A DNA stretch of 64,000 bases, from positions 17,098,248 through 17,162,247 of the forward strand of contig CM030710.1 in NCBI GenBank assembly GCA_017979445.1. Reading direction: 5' to 3'. The notes beneath the pieces are model-generated. The model had not been told where the DNA came from. It was given only the letters and a program-made list of their open reading frames with translations, and did no database searches. Source of the DNA: Akebia trifoliata. Its lineage: Eukaryota > Streptophyta > Magnoliopsida > Ranunculales > Lardizabalaceae. A program made the position numbers and the translations under genes. This document shows positions 11,811-27,000 of this stretch, one piece after another; position 1 is the first letter of the stretch, and every line of letters begins with the position of its first letter.

Positions 11811-14800
11811 CTGATGTCAATACAGTGTAAAGACATTATTAGAATGACATTGATTGTGGTAACAATTTGTTCAAATAAACACCAGGAGCTAGTTTTGGAA
11901 AAATGTATGGAATTTCCAAGTTCAATTAATTGATCCAATATTTTCTAGTAAATATACTTACTCTCAAGTATTAAAAAAAAAACACTGAGAGAATGTGACA
12001 GCAAATTGATGGAGCTCATTGTTTAACTAGGAGATTTTTAAAAGCATGAGCCCCAGAAGAATGATAACCACAGTAATAATTCTACATTAGATAGATAGAT
12101 TGTATGTTAAGCCCCATTGGTTGGTTCGATAATAGGGAATCTACAGATCCTACGAGTATTGAATTGTTAATAGATTGATGGCATCTCCCGTGTAAAGCTC
12201 AAGGAAGAATTAGAAAACACGAAGTCCCTGCTTGGTATGCTGCAAATAATTTGCTGAAATCAATTTTATGGTTGCTTTGTTAGACTAACGCAAATTATTT
12301 GCGTTGCGTAAAATTTGCATGGATCACCTAAATTCTTAAGAAATTTCAGCAAATGATTTGCGGCAAAATTATTCAACTCCAACATACGTATGTCAAACTT
12401 ACAAAATTATCCCTTATCACAAAATAATCAAATTACAAAAAAAACAAAAAAAGTATACCCTCAGTCCCTGTTAATGTAATATATGAATAAATTTACGAAA
12501 ATACTCCTCATGAAAGTTAGATTTACTTATATATTGAAATTACAAAATACCCCTCATCAATGATTTTATAAATATGCATGTTATTGTAACAAGTACTGGA
12601 AGTATTTTTGTATTTTGAATAGTTTCTTTAATATGGATATTTTGTAATTCCAATATGTAGGTGTAAGTGTTATTAGTGATAGTTCTTTTTTATTTATGTT
12701 TATGTCATGTCCTTTTTTATCTTTCCTATTTATTATGTAACTTAGAAGTGAAGAAAGAATAAACACAACTTTTCTGAAATTTCTTCTTCTCTTCTTTCTC
12801 TCTTTATCTTCTCTAAACCCTAGATCAATTTCTACATGGTATCAGAGCAGGTAACCAGAGGCATATAGGAAACACATTACACGTGAGGGGGAGTGTGAGC
12901 AATAGTCCCACATCGCCTGGGTATCATGACCTTGGACTATATATAAAACCTAGGGCAATCCTCACCTGTGAGGATGAGTTAGGCCCATGGGCTTCTACAA
13001 TAAGAATATTTTTGTAAATGCATATGCATGTTAATGTAACAAGTATTAGAGATACTTTTGTAATTTAAATAATTTCTTTCATGATATCGAAAAGTTAAAA
13101 GTTATTTCCACTATTTAAGCACTTCGAAATTTTTTGCATTACAAATATCAAGTTATCAACCAAACACAAAATCTGATTTTGCAAGAGGTTTCCAATTACT
13201 ACCAAGCAATAGTTAATTTTCCATCACAAAACATTTGCTCTGCAAAACATTTACAATGCAAATGATTTGTTGTGTACCAAGCAGAGCCTTTTAAAAATAA
13301 AAATAAAAACAAGCTGGATCTCTGAGCATCATACCTTACATGAAAGAAATGCTTGGGAGCATGAAAGGATAAGTTCATCCACTTTTTAAGTACGTCAGAC
13401 AGAAATTGCAATCTGGCCCTCGACTCTCGTAATATAACCCCGTCATTGTTCATTATTTTTGCCTCTTCTTGCATGTGGAAAACACCCGATACAACTAACC
13501 TACAAACATCTAAAGTTTCTCTCTCTCTACAGCCAGCCCTATATATTAGTGCTCTTGGAGGTAGATAGAAGCAGTTATTAGTTACTCCAATTAGTATCAA
13601 AAGCCGCTTTAGATTTGAACTTGTCTCACTGTCTATATACCACAATCGCTCAGCTATGTCTTGTATTAGAATCGAATGTGAAAACTTTACGTTCTCTGGA
13701 CCCCAATACATATATTTCTCATAAGAATGTAGGTTTGGAAAATATAGAGCAAACCCTGTAGTAAAAGCCAATAATGAACAATTTAGTGCAAGCCGTGAAA
13801 TGGTTTTGAAGCTTTTGGTGTCCACTCCCATTAAAGATGTGGCAAGTAGATCAAATTCGTGCACCAACCTCTTCAGCCGAGAAGAGATCTGTGTTAAAAA
13901 ATAAGCCAAGGAATGGACATTTTGTACAGATCCTGTACTTTCTTCGACCTGCCCATTGATTCCAATGTTTCCCTTATTACATGGATTGGTATTCAAGAGT
14001 CTAAGAATGTCAACCACAATTTCTAGAATATTAGCTCTTAGAACCAAAAACCGCCTTTGGAAAATAAAGGTTCGATCAGTTGTAACAGCAGCTGACAACA
14101 TGTCCACTGCAGAGCAAACATCCCTATAAGCCTCATTAAACCTTTCACCGTAATTGCATAAGTCTGTATTCCAAGCAACACTATGACCAATTTCCCCTAA
14201 ATCTTCTCCAAAACGAGTAGCCCAGATTTTATGTATTTGTAACCTGTTTAGTAGTTCATGGCCTTGTTCTGGGAAAAGCAGAAGAAGAATAGTGCTTTCT
14301 GCTCGGGTAAATAGAGCCAATGACTTTAACCAACAATGACAAACTTCTGATTGGACCTTATTTAGTAATTCCCTAAATGTGAATTCAGCCACAAACCATG
14401 CTCCATGACATGCTGCCCATTTTCCAACTCTGTAGGCTGCCCAATTTTCCCTTTTTTCCATCATCTTCTTTGTAAACTCAAGAGTAACCCTTTCCTGGTT
14501 GGTCCAATAGTCACAATGAGATATGTCTAAGCATGTGTCAACATTGCAGGTTTCCCTCCACATGACACGAGAATGCAATAAAAGCGAGTAAATCGCACAC
14601 ATGTCGTGATTAAATAAGCTATTTGTATGAATGGTTTCAACCACAAGCTTCACACTGTGGTGTATTTGAGAAGTAATGGCATTGGCTTCATCGAGTGTTT
14701 CAATGCAAGACTCCAAAAACTTGTACATGCAGAAGACAAGCTTTGCAATGGGACTACGTTTTTTATCCTCCAACACAAGTGTCTCGTAAAAAGAAGAAGA

Positions 14801-16430
14801 ACCTGAATTCCTTGTTTCCATGCTTCCTTTGCACACATCCACCAAGAATTCTATTGAGAATCTAATTTTATCGAGTGCAAGAACCCCCAATGTTGAATAT
14901 TCTTCAACCATACAAAGGACAAGGTTGAGCAGGATTTTCCATTCTTGTATCACGTCAGAGGCAGACCTACAGGGCTTTAGTACTGTAGGCTTCACTACTA
15001 ATGCTATCTGCTCTAACAATAACAAAATTACATGGGATGCCATTTCCGTTGCCATTCTATGATTGCGAGATATGTCTACTAGAAGACGAAGGGCCAAGAA
15101 TCTCTTCTGTGCGATTGGAGATTGCGCAGCACTTTCAACGAGTGACACCAACTTAACAAATTCAGACATATCCATGCAAGGAAGACTTGGTAGGGTAGAT
15201 TGGAAGATCTGTACAATTTCCAAGAATCTAGTCAATGGGGTTTAATGGAACAATGACAAATGAGACAGAAAGGCAGAAGAGGAATGACCTTAAGCAATAT
15301 CCGTAGAGCATCACACTGTGAAACCAAAGGGAGGTTGGTGTTATCTAGAACATTGAACAATGTTGTGAGTATACTCGCATTAATGGAGAAACGATAGACT
15401 CCTCCCGCCGATAGAAAGTAGAAACATCGTAATGCCATTGCTTGCATGCACAAAGCAGATTTACAGGAAATAAATGATATGAGCAAGTCTACCTACATCC
15501 AGAAACAACTTAGAAATAAAATCACTAAAAACATATCTGAGTCACAAATTCTGATTATAACCAAGTCGGGGTTTGGGAATAAGTTGGCAAGGGGAACTTT
15601 CGGAAATTTCGGAAAAATCAGGAAAAATTTGAGCTAGGGTTAAGACTCTAATTATTCCAAATAGTTGGTGTCATCATATTATATCATTAAGTCTCATGCA
15701 AACTAAAATAATAAATCATAGAACCCCATATTGATATCATCATGGATCCACAATATAAAATCACGGGTCTACAACATATTCAAGGTTTATATTGTACCAG
15801 TCAAAATCATCAAAATCAACATTATCCCCATTTTTATCGCCACTAGCTTACACTCTTTACTATAATCTCCAACAATGTCATATCCTCTTACTACTGCATC
15901 AAGGTCATATTTTGTATTTCCCAATTTAAATGCAAAGATCATGATTTAATCGCAAATGTCTTAGAAGTCCAGTCTTATTGAAAAAGTCATGATTTAATCT
16001 CTATTTTTTCAATAAATCGGAGAATTTGGTGACTATGATTATAACCTGTCTCACAAATTCTGATTGTAACCTGTATATCCTCAAATTTCCCATATCATTT
16101 CTCCAGCCTTAAAATAAAAATAATAGAATTTTTCATGAGTATTTTTGTATTATATGAAAATGGAAATGTGAATGTGTCAATTGTAGAACCAACCTAATTA
16201 GGTCTTTGTTCCATATCAAGTAGAATACAAGATCCGTTTGAACAATTGGAACATACCTGTTCAGAAATCAGGAGCATTGACTTGGAAGCAAGTTTAGAGA
16301 GTGGCATTAACATCTCAATTATAAATTCCTCCTGGTAAGAGCCCAGCACCAGCTTTTTACCTGTCTGCAACAAGATAACAGTAAACGTTATAAACAAGCC
16401 AGCAAAAAACTACAACTATTCATCAAAATG

Positions 16431-16504
<74 letters not shown>

Positions 16505-17975
16505 CAAGTCATTACATAATCAACCTGGAAGTAACAAGTCTATGAATCTTTCATTAAAACAAAGATTACTATTATGCACTTTATGAAGCCTTCTTCCCCT
16601 CCTAACACGCCATACCAGTCTCTCATTCATTAAACTCATTTATGGTGTGTTAATCTCACACTTCCCCAAACTGGAAACACACTATTTGTATCTGAGCATA
16701 TGCAAGCCACTCCAAATACTATACTAATACATATTGTAGAGAGAATAAATATCAAAATGTAAAGAAAAGATGGATGGAAGGTTTCTAAGTGAGAAACATT
16801 GAGTTTCAATAGAATATGGGGAAAAAAGAATAAGATGTAAGAAAATAAAATAAAAAAGGAAAACAATGACATGTTTGTTAGATCTATGTCTGTACATTGA
16901 CAGACGAAATAGAGACAGAGAGATGAAAAGTGAGAGACAAGAAGAGTCATTAACTTAACACAGGCTATACCCAATGTCTTATATCACCTCATCCAAACAT
17001 CGAAAATGAGTTGTTATATACATTAAACACCTCATTTTGTACCTGAGTTGACATGGGGAGACATGGGGAGGCATGGGCAGGCAAAAAAGTCGCTTCTTCG
17101 ATGCCACAAAAAGGGGGAATCCGCGCCGAGTTCATACCTTGATTTGGCAGGTGAGCCAGGCTTGGAGAAGGAAGAGTTTCCAACCCGTGATTGAAAAGCC
17201 ATTGCTTCAGGTTCGGGGAGATTCAGCCTTGCTAGGGATTTCAAGCTCGGCACCTTTAACCTCACCTGTTCTAACCTTAAGTTAACCTTAAGTAATAAGC
17301 TGACCTTTTTCCCTATCCCTATCCCCAATTTATTTGAGGATTTGTTAGGCCTTTAAGCGCCCTAAGACTCGTGGCACTGTTGATGGTGAGCCAACAGGGA
17401 GGTGACCCATTGCCAATGATAATCAAAGTGGCCTAACCTTATCCTCTCATTTCATGGTTTGCATCTTTAACAGTCTCTTCAAAAAACCTCTCTTTTTCTT
17501 TTTCGCTATTCCTAAGCTAGATTAGTGAGGCAACTATTTGAGAGATGAGCAACGATCTAGAGGTCATTCCAAGTATTTTTAGAAGCAATCCAAGAGGATT
17601 CAAGCCTATTTCCCCATAGAAGACAACACCCTAGACCCAAAACGGCATTTCTCATAAAATCCAAATTTTAGCAAAAATGACCGAACTACCCCTACCACCC
17701 AAAACCCATGTTTTGAGACCCAAAATATTCTAACCACACAAAATCACACTTAGAACTCTAAGTCCAGCCCCGGATCCTTTGGGATTGAATATCCATCCCT
17801 TGCCGAAAGCACCGAAAGAGAGGAAAGAAATAGTTGTTTAGGTGAGCAATGGGGAAAAAAAAACGAATCCCATGCTTCGCTAACCATTTCTGCACAACCC
17901 ACTCTAAATCAAATCTTGGATTGATCTCCTCGCCTTCTACGGAGTGGTCTCCGGAGTTTTTCAGGACCTTTCAGA

Positions 17976-18019
<44 letters not shown>

Positions 18020-21000
18020 GCGAAATCTTGGATGGCGTCGGTTCCTCGAGATTTACCCCTAACAATCGATCTTCATGGTTCTTAATGTACTAAATAATGA
18101 TAAAAAATCACACAGAAAAATGATCAAAGAGATGGGAAAGAGAGAGAAGACAAGAAGCAATATTTGTTTACGAGGTTCGTCCCAAAATTGAACTACGTCC
18201 CCGAGCTTCGAAAAGCCATTCCACTATTCTTTAAGCCATTACAAGATTTACAAGCTCCTAACCTCTTCTCCACTTTCTTTCTCCTTCGAGCCCCCCTTTT
18301 CCTCTACCTATTCACTCCTTATATAGATAGAGAAACAAACCCTAAAAAAAAAGTCAAATCAAACCAGAATCTTCTCCAAAATCCCTCCTTATCTAGAAAT
18401 AGATATTCTCTAGTCAATGAGGATGCTTTCTGTTTTTAGGTAAGATTACAATCTTAACCAAAAATCTCCTCAAGGATATATCAATGCCTCGAGATATGCA
18501 TTAATTATCATGTGATCAATCATCGATATTCGTCCTATTTACACCACATGTCCAATACCGATTTTACCCTTTCCAGTTAACCCCCTTTTCATCAGTGGAG
18601 ATTGGTGAGGCCGAGATCCACTTACGAGAATATTATACTACTCTCGTGTCTTCACTTTGCTTTATAAAAATATTGCTCCCTACTCTTTCTCTAAGAAAAC
18701 AATGGTCCCTTAAAACCTTGTGGTTACTCAGGATGTCTTGGTTATTCAGCCTTCATCCTCTCACTATAGAGCTGTCACTAAGGACATTAGTCATTCAAGA
18801 CCCTTAAGCCACTCAAGGCTCCTACTATGTTCTACCTGTACAATCCTGCTCTGCTTTGCTTGCTACTCTGCTCTACTTGCACAATCTAACTCTGCTCTAC
18901 CAACACAGTCTGCTCTACTCTACCTGCACAGTCTACTCTGCTCTGCTCTACCTGCACAGGATAGAGCAATGTCACACCCAACTCTACACTCTGCCCATCA
19001 GGTTAAAGTAGAATCGCAAAGACTTTGCAACCCCAATGGAACCAAGTAGTTGCGCCCAACTCTATGATCTGCCCATCATGTCAAAGTAGAGTCACAAAGA
19101 CTTTGCAACCCCAAAGGATCCAAGTGGTCGCGCCCAACTCTGTGTTCTGCCCATCATGTCAGAATAGAGCTGCGAAGACTTTGCAACCCCAAAGGAGCCA
19201 AGCGGTCGCACCAAACTCTGTGCTCTACCCATCAGGTTAGAGTAGAATTGCAAAGACCTTGCAACTTGCCGTTTATTTTATACCTTCTTGTTGTGCACAA
19301 ACCAATCATCATACCTTTCACATAGTTATGCTAGAATACCTTGGTAGTATCAATAGCACTACCTTTACCTTTTTACCTTTTGTATATACGTTTTTCTCTT
19401 GATGTTGACGCAACACCATATTTAGAGTTTTGTAATCTGCACATTTTTCTTTCTCTCGTGCATCTTCCAATGACTGTTACCCAAAACAACACTAACTTAT
19501 CACCTTGTACAACCAATCATCGCCACCGTAGCGACACAATTAAATCACTACCTACGATTTCTTGATGTAACACTACTTTTAATCTTATTAAACCCATGCC
19601 GATCAAAGGGTTTAACAACCAAATTAGAACCTAATGGAGTGCCCAAAACTCCCCCATTGTTCATTGATCCACCCTACCTTGTGGTTTTCGTGAGTGTTCT
19701 TGATTCATTCCCATGGACAATGCCAATTTGTAGAGGCAAAATCTCGGATGGCGTCGGTTCCTCAAGATTTACCCCTACCAATCGATCTTCATGGTTCTTG
19801 ATGTACTAAATAATGCTAAAAAATCACACAAAAAAATGATCAAAAAGAAGGGAAAGAGAAAGAGAAGACAAGAAGCAAGACTAGTTTACGGGGTTCGTCC
19901 CAAAATCAGACTACGTCCCCGGGGCTCCGAAGAGCCATTCCACTATTCTTCAAGCCATTACAAGATTTACAAACACCTAGCCTCTTCTCCACTTTCTTTC
20001 TCCTCCGAGCCCCCTTTTTCCTCTACCTATTAACTCCTTATATAGATAGAAAAACAAACCCTAAAAGAAAAGTCAAATCAAATCAAGATTTTCTCCAAAA
20101 TCTCTCCTTATCTAGAAATAGATATTCTCTAGTCAATGCGGAGACTTCCTATTTCTAGGTATGATTACAATCTTAACCAAAAATCTACTCAAGGATATAT
20201 CAATGCCTCGAGAAATGCATTAATTATCATGTGATCGGTCATCTATATTCATCTTATTTACGCCACGTCCAATATCGATTATATATATATCTGAAGCCAA
20301 AACTGCCCAAACCATCCAAAAATGGCCCAAGTTTTGGACCTTGCTTACTCGGACAGGCGCATCCCAAAACCTAAAATGCTTTTTCACCTAGATTTTTGTA
20401 CTCATGTGCCACCAATTTTATCCCACGACCTTAATCCACCAAAATTAACCCAAATCCCCCCACCCAAAAATAATCTATACAAGGAAATTTGGGGCATAAC
20501 CAACACAAAAACACGCACCTTTCCACCAAAGAATGAAAACATTCTCTATCCTACCAAAAAGGAAAGATCCCATAGAGCAACTGTAAGTTTACAAACCCAC
20601 GCCTAGACGCAGAAAAAATCTTCGAAAATCCTAAGAAATTCTAAGAATTATCAATAATTCTCAAGGAAGACCATTGTAAAGCCTAAAACCCTAAAATACT
20701 CTAGGAAAATGTTTAGGGAAGCACACGGAGAACTCTAAACATTGCATGAGGAAGTTCCAAGCCATGGAAATCCTAAATAGTTAAAGGAATAAGTCACACA
20801 CCCAAATTTGTTGTTCTCCTCACGCAAGATAACTACAGTCTACAGGTATGATTTCCAAAACACATCTTTAGGTTAATGTTTATGTTAGAAGCATGAGTTG
20901 GGAATTAAAATTAGTTGTAATTTTAGAAGTTGCTTTTTCTTCTTTTTTTCATAGGTTTAGTGTGAAGACGGGGTAAAAGAAGTTTTTTCCTACTAATTCG

Positions 21001-24000
21001 TAGTATGTGAGGCTTCTATAAATATTGCAAACTAAATAGGGTCAAATTTTAGATTATTGTTTATGGTGCAATACCAAGAACTACATCAAATCCAATCTAA
21101 CATGGACTATCTAGAATTGAACTTTGTTAGTTTTTTAGTAATTGTAGTTGTTGCATGGTAGATGGGGGGAGAAGGGAGTTATTCCCGACTTTTAGAAATT
21201 TAACAAAAATTATTAAAATGGAAATAAAGAAAAAAAATTTAAGAACATGAGAAACACGATTTTTTATGGGGTTCGTCCCTTGGCTCGTGAATCAATCCAT
21301 CAGCATTTCCATTGATTGAAAGAAACCCCTTCATATTTAGTTGAAGGGTCCTCCTCAATATTTCACTTTTTGATAGAGGAGGGAGCAACAGTCACGCCTT
21401 TTCGTTTCCCTAAGTTTGCCATTGAACGACCAAGGGTAGGAGGCATAGGCATAGAATGGTGGGCCTGCTAACATTGGTGCTTTCTTTGAAACCCTTTCTT
21501 TTTCCGGGGGACTTCACTTGACGAATCATCGCCATCGTTACTTGCATTGACCTTCTAATCCGAAACTAGGTCAGTAAGAAGTTTCTTAAGGCGTGGGTTG
21601 TTCAGCAGGGAGTTTCTTAAGGCGGGTTATCCAAGGGTTCATGCTAAAAGGCTTGATAATCTAGGTGCACATAGCTTTGGCGGATGCTCGACGTCCAAGA
21701 AAATATAGAATCGCCAAGGCGTAATCATAATTCATTGGCGCCAATCAAAAAATGATCAAGGACTATGGAGGAAGATGGCCCATCACCACGACAAGAGGGA
21801 ATGGCTTGGTCAAAAGAACATTGACAAGCACAACGTTCAGTGTTATAAGCATTTACCCCCAAACGACCGCCAAGGAAGCTCACCACAAAGCCAAGAGTGA
21901 TGCTTAGTAAAGTCACTAATTGACCATGAGCCCATTGTTTTGTATCATCTTAAAAAGTTTGATATCATCCTTAGGCGCGAAAGTAAAGATCTAAGAGATG
22001 CCAGATGGAATGCGAGTGTATGGTCGAAGGCGAACATGTTGAGACAAATCCATAACCAAAGTGAGGTCTGTAGTAGACTTTTCACTACACCAACACCACA
22101 CCCTTGGCGCATTAGAAGGCATATCAACAATTGCTTCCAACCCGTTCTTTAACAGGTTTCCCGCCTTTATGACTAGAGGGAACAATACAGGACGTGGCGT
22201 TGAAGAGCCAAAGTGTTCCCAAATTCACATTTGTAGGAAGTTGGTGTTGATTAAAGAGCGAACTAAGTAGTTGCCTCGTGACAACTTCAAATCACTATCT
22301 AAAGTATCAAGATATTTGTATAAGTTATCGCAGAAAATTACAGCCAAAGGGAAGCAAAGGCCAATGGCGAGTTTTATCGTCAATGGCAAAAGGAATGGTT
22401 GTACTTTATCGTGAGGGTCACACTCTATTACATGTCGAGATAGTCAGTATACTATCAGCGCTTCTAGGTTATGAGGAGAATCGTGTCTTTTGCCTTCAAT
22501 GAATTTTCCATTGACCCTCTACCCCCAAAAATGTCTTACCCAGCCGGCAAAGTTCGCCCTCTTCGAAGGCAAAGACTTAGTGCAAGGATCAAGGGAAGGA
22601 TTTGGGTTCACTTTCAAGGCCACCAACGCCTCAATAAGAAATTCCTCAACAGGGAGTTCTTGGGGACCAAGAGTAAGATCCCTTTTCCTAATCTCGCCAG
22701 TGATAGGGAGCCCCATCAAAACAAAGACTTCTTCAAGGCTAATAGTTAATTTCCCCCAGACGAAGACAAAAGTATGAGTATTAATACGCCAACGGTTGAC
22801 AAGTCCTATAAGGCTAGAAATCTCCTTTTCAATTTGCAGCTTGGTAGATACACAGATCGCATCATATATTCCCGTCTCTTTCATTTTGCTCGCGGCGAAG
22901 GCATCGGACATTGTTTCCTTGACCTACTCAACCCATGAATGAAAAGGCAAGGTCTGGCTGTCAAATTTGATATGCGAAGAAGCTATGACACCTCTAGCCA
23001 GAGAAAAACAAAATGCCATCAGGATTAGCGTAATCTCCGTCGTCACCTTCAGACCATAAAAAGGTCCATTCATGATCTTTAGGGGCTAAGGTGTAGTCAA
23101 TATTGGCAATTTATGAAATAAGGTTGTCATTTGCGGATGGTAAATCTCTCACCTTCTTCACGCTTGATTTTTGTTGTTTCTGGTAGCTCACTTTCAACAA
23201 TCGTAGTGTTTTCCCTTTTCCTGCCATAACCCAAACCATCGTTAGTTGCAAGGGGACTAGAAAAACTTGAGAGGAAGAAAGAGAAATGAAAGGAATGAGG
23301 AAAATGTGCTCAAGACAACTCTCAAAGGCTATTTATAAGAAGAAATGAAAATTGAGGTCATTTGATGTCTATAATGATGGCAACTGTCACTAGGACGCAT
23401 TTTATGAAAACGGCTGACTTGATTAATCGTGCAATAATTAAGGGCAGCATAAGCCACAAAAGAAGGGAAATGATAAGAATAGGAACAGAATTCGAAAGGA
23501 TAACTGATATGCCTAGCTTTAATAAGCAATATTAATGGATAAGCATGATGTCGCAGCAACCTTGGGAATAGGACCTTTTGTAACCACAAGATTACCAAGA
23601 GCAAAGGTGAACCAGGAAGTGGATGAACTTAAATCTGTGAATGCATGTATCAACACCGCATGGCGCCGAGGCACGCAAGGGTACTAAAATGTAAGACATC
23701 AAATGTGTGCCTACGAGAAAGGCGAAACATATGAGCCATCTTGGCAGGATACCAATCAAAGATGATGTGGTTGCATGGAGCTAAAAGGAGTGATTGGGTA
23801 AATCTGTGATTGAAGGAAGGAAGTGGGGACGAAAGGCGGTACAAAGTTTGTTAGAGGTTGTCCTTGGCCATTGAAAAGGCACACAAAGAGACAACTGGAA
23901 GCCCGTTTCGAAGCATGAGTTAGTTATTTGTGGACCGATTAAAAAAGAGACGTGCAAGTCCTCTAAAAGATTCGGGAAGTAGTTCGAATCAATGAGAAAG

Positions 24001-27000
24001 CACCATCTGTATTGGATGACGTAGCTGGCGATACAAAGCAAACAGAAAATGCTATAAAAAGGGACGAAGTGATGTATGAAAGGGGCCGGACCTTATCCAA
24101 TTTCGAGTCACCAACACATGTTAAGGCCCAATCAAGGCCATTGCCAATGACAAAGCCCATGATAAAGTTGTCATTGATTCTATTTATTGGTCTGTTGTAG
24201 AACATTTGGTTATTTTACTACTTTCGGATAAAGATCCATGAGGCTTCGGTCTAACCTAAAGCAATAATGGCCCAACCGAAGCCTAACTAAGTTGAGCATA
24301 TTGTTCCTACTTCATCTCTCTAAAGCAACAATTAAAAAGAACTCTTCATCAATGGTAGCAATTGACATCCAAATTCATTTTAAAAAAAAATGGTGACCTC
24401 CAATAGGCCCAATCAGACAATTTCAAGGGTTGATATTTAATGCAACCAATTACACATTCCTTATTCAAAGGAATATGCGATTGCAAGAGGGTATTACAGT
24501 ATTAGATTATGTCGTAATGTATAAAAGTGTACATTGATCCACTAGGTCATTATTTTAATGTAGTAAGGATTACCTCATGTAGTTAAACAAGCCTGTGCAT
24601 GTTTTAAATGAGCCGTTTACATCGGGCCTCATAATATCCATCCCAAGCTTGATCGTATAATGATCCGGCCAGGCTACTAAAAATATTTGCTAGTCCAAGC
24701 CCGGTCAACCTCTTGCCCAACCCGTAAACATTTGGGCAATTTTCAACCAGACCAGGCTACTTACAACCATAGTCACAAAAAACGCAATTTAAAACAAAGT
24801 TTTTTAACATTTTAAACATGTTTTTTTTAGCTTAAAATGCATTTTTTTAAACAAATAACAACCCATTTTTTGTAGGCCTATGGTTAATTTTATTGGTTTA
24901 ATGGGTGTTTGTGATCTCGTTTATAAATGTTGTTTACTGTGGGATTTAAGAATAATGTCTTGATGTTATGATATTTTAATTTTTTTTGTAATAAATTATT
25001 TTGCTCCAAAGATATGTTGACTTTTTTTAGAATCATAAAATGTGTAATTATCTGTGTAAACATGTTATCATGCATTGATATTCAATATTTTTTTTTGCTA
25101 AAAAATATACTAAAAATTAGAATAAGTATCTAGTGAATTATGATTGATCATAAATAAGTATCTAAGGTATTATGTTGTCACGCCCGCTCCAAGGACATGA
25201 CCTAACACGTAATCTCTGACAAGGTAACATCAGAAACGGCACGTGACCCACTGATTCTTCAAAATTCCAATAAACCGAGCATGATCTATTGTTAAAACTG
25301 TAATCCAGAGAGGCAGCAAGAAAATTTTGAAACTAATCACAACTATTTTATTTATCTTCAAATGGTGAAAGACATACAGACATTTCACGTAGCTAGAAGT
25401 GTTTAAACTAATATTACAAATATCCTAAAAAGAATCTCGAGACTCACATCATCAACTTTCGGAAGCTCTTATCACCTTTAGTAGTATTGTCAACTTAGAT
25501 CATCTATCTCATCAATTACCTGATTCCAACGACTACTCATCCTCAAAACCTCCTAATGCAATTCCTCCTTATAAGATTAACCTCAAAATTCGACAAGGTA
25601 GGCATTTCCACTTATGGTTCCTCGACGTGTCCTTCGAATCTTGTAGCTGAGGGGTAGACAGAAAGAGTAACAGATATGTTACCCAATAGAGGAGGGGCAC
25701 AACAATGATTGTAGGATAAATGTTTAAACATGCTAAAATCATATCATATGAGCTCGATATCAACATAGTTTTGTATGTAATTAAGAAAATTCATTTCAAC
25801 TTAGTGTAGTTTATTGATAAATCTGAGTAATTGTATAGTAATTACACAACTTACCATAACTGGTTATACACTGCATCAAAACGTTCTACCTTGACTTTCT
25901 AACACTAGATATTCTATTGATTCACTTATATCCACATTACGTATTACTTTCCAGCCTTAGTTATTTCAAACTGTAGTTAGAAATCAAATTCCCCAATTCA
26001 AAAATAAATAAACACATTCCGGGTAATCCTGACCCAAACATAAATGCACATGCACTCCCTGACCCAAAATTAAATAACATCGGGTACTCCTGACCCAAAA
26101 GTAAACGACCACCAGACACTCTCACCCAAAGTCAATAATTCCGGGTACTAAATGATCCTCACTCATCCATTACTTCTTTTAGAGTCGCAATCCTCCTCCG
26201 TAAGTCACCTAACTAACTTAATGATTCTTAAGACTTGATACTATTTAATATTGTCTTCAAATGACTGAGACCCTATTAACTTAAATTTGAGTAATTTCTG
26301 ACTTCCCCTAATGTCTTTGATTCGTAATTACCATTTAGCCTTCAATATTTGAGTTCGAGGTTAAATTCTTGATCTGACGTATTCCTTAATTTCCTTGGAT
26401 CAAACTCATGTCAAATCATCAACCTTTATCTAAAACTAAACTCATATTCATTACAGCACAGAAAAGTAAATATCTTTTTCCAAAAATAAATGGCTACGCA
26501 ACGTATCATTTGTATTTTTACGTAAATCGATGATGCAAGACCATGAAACTAACTAAAATGATGATTTTGAAATTACGATAAAAATTATCAAGGACAATGA
26601 ATATTATAAGCTGCCGGATTCTACCACAAAGAAATAAGAAAAGTCTAGTAAAGAGCTAGCAAATACCTCTAGACTATTTTAAGTCTCGCTGGTCTAAATC
26701 TAAAATATTAAATTGAGGGATCTTATGGAAAGTAGAACTTCCAACTAGCCCAGGGTATTAGTCTAATGATATTTGAAAAGATCTAGAAATTTAAGGTTCT
26801 TAAGGTTAGATCTAGGATTGGAATAAGGTTAGATTAATAAAAACAAAGATTTTAGGATTGTCTAAGCTTGATGTAAATTATTGGACAGCAAATAGGGATG
26901 ATTTTTAGGTTGATTTAGGTCAACTAAACAAAGGTTTTTTGGTGATAATGCTTACAAGTATCAACTGACCCATTCTCACACCACCACCAAACCATCTAAC

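Noticed and set aside
11352..11933. Plus-strand open frames at 11352-11537 and 11664-11933
   Set aside because: They are antisense shadows of INTS7 exon 7 and have no domain of their own.
12837..12848. TGGTATCAGAGC as part of a tRNA-Met gene
   Set aside because: Only the 12-base primer complement is present. No tRNA fold surrounds it, and it fits a retroelement primer site.
13199..13334. Extension of INTS7 exon 6 to the stop at 13199
   Set aside because: The donor at 13334 and the phase-2 match to RPCIGAELF in exon 7 show that this is intron. It also runs into a MITE.
15209..15235. INTS7 exon 6 starting at 15235 (TTG) or at the acceptor-like ACTAG at 15225
   Set aside because: Only the acceptor TTGTACAG at 15209 keeps the frame after exon 5 and gives a normal 80-nt intron.
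14820..15245. Plus-strand open frames over INTS7 exon 6
   Set aside because: They are antisense to well-supported coding, with no start context or similarity.
18991..19270. Tandem units considered as a CRISPR-like array
   Set aside because: Units are contiguous without unique spacers and lie in a plant retroelement.
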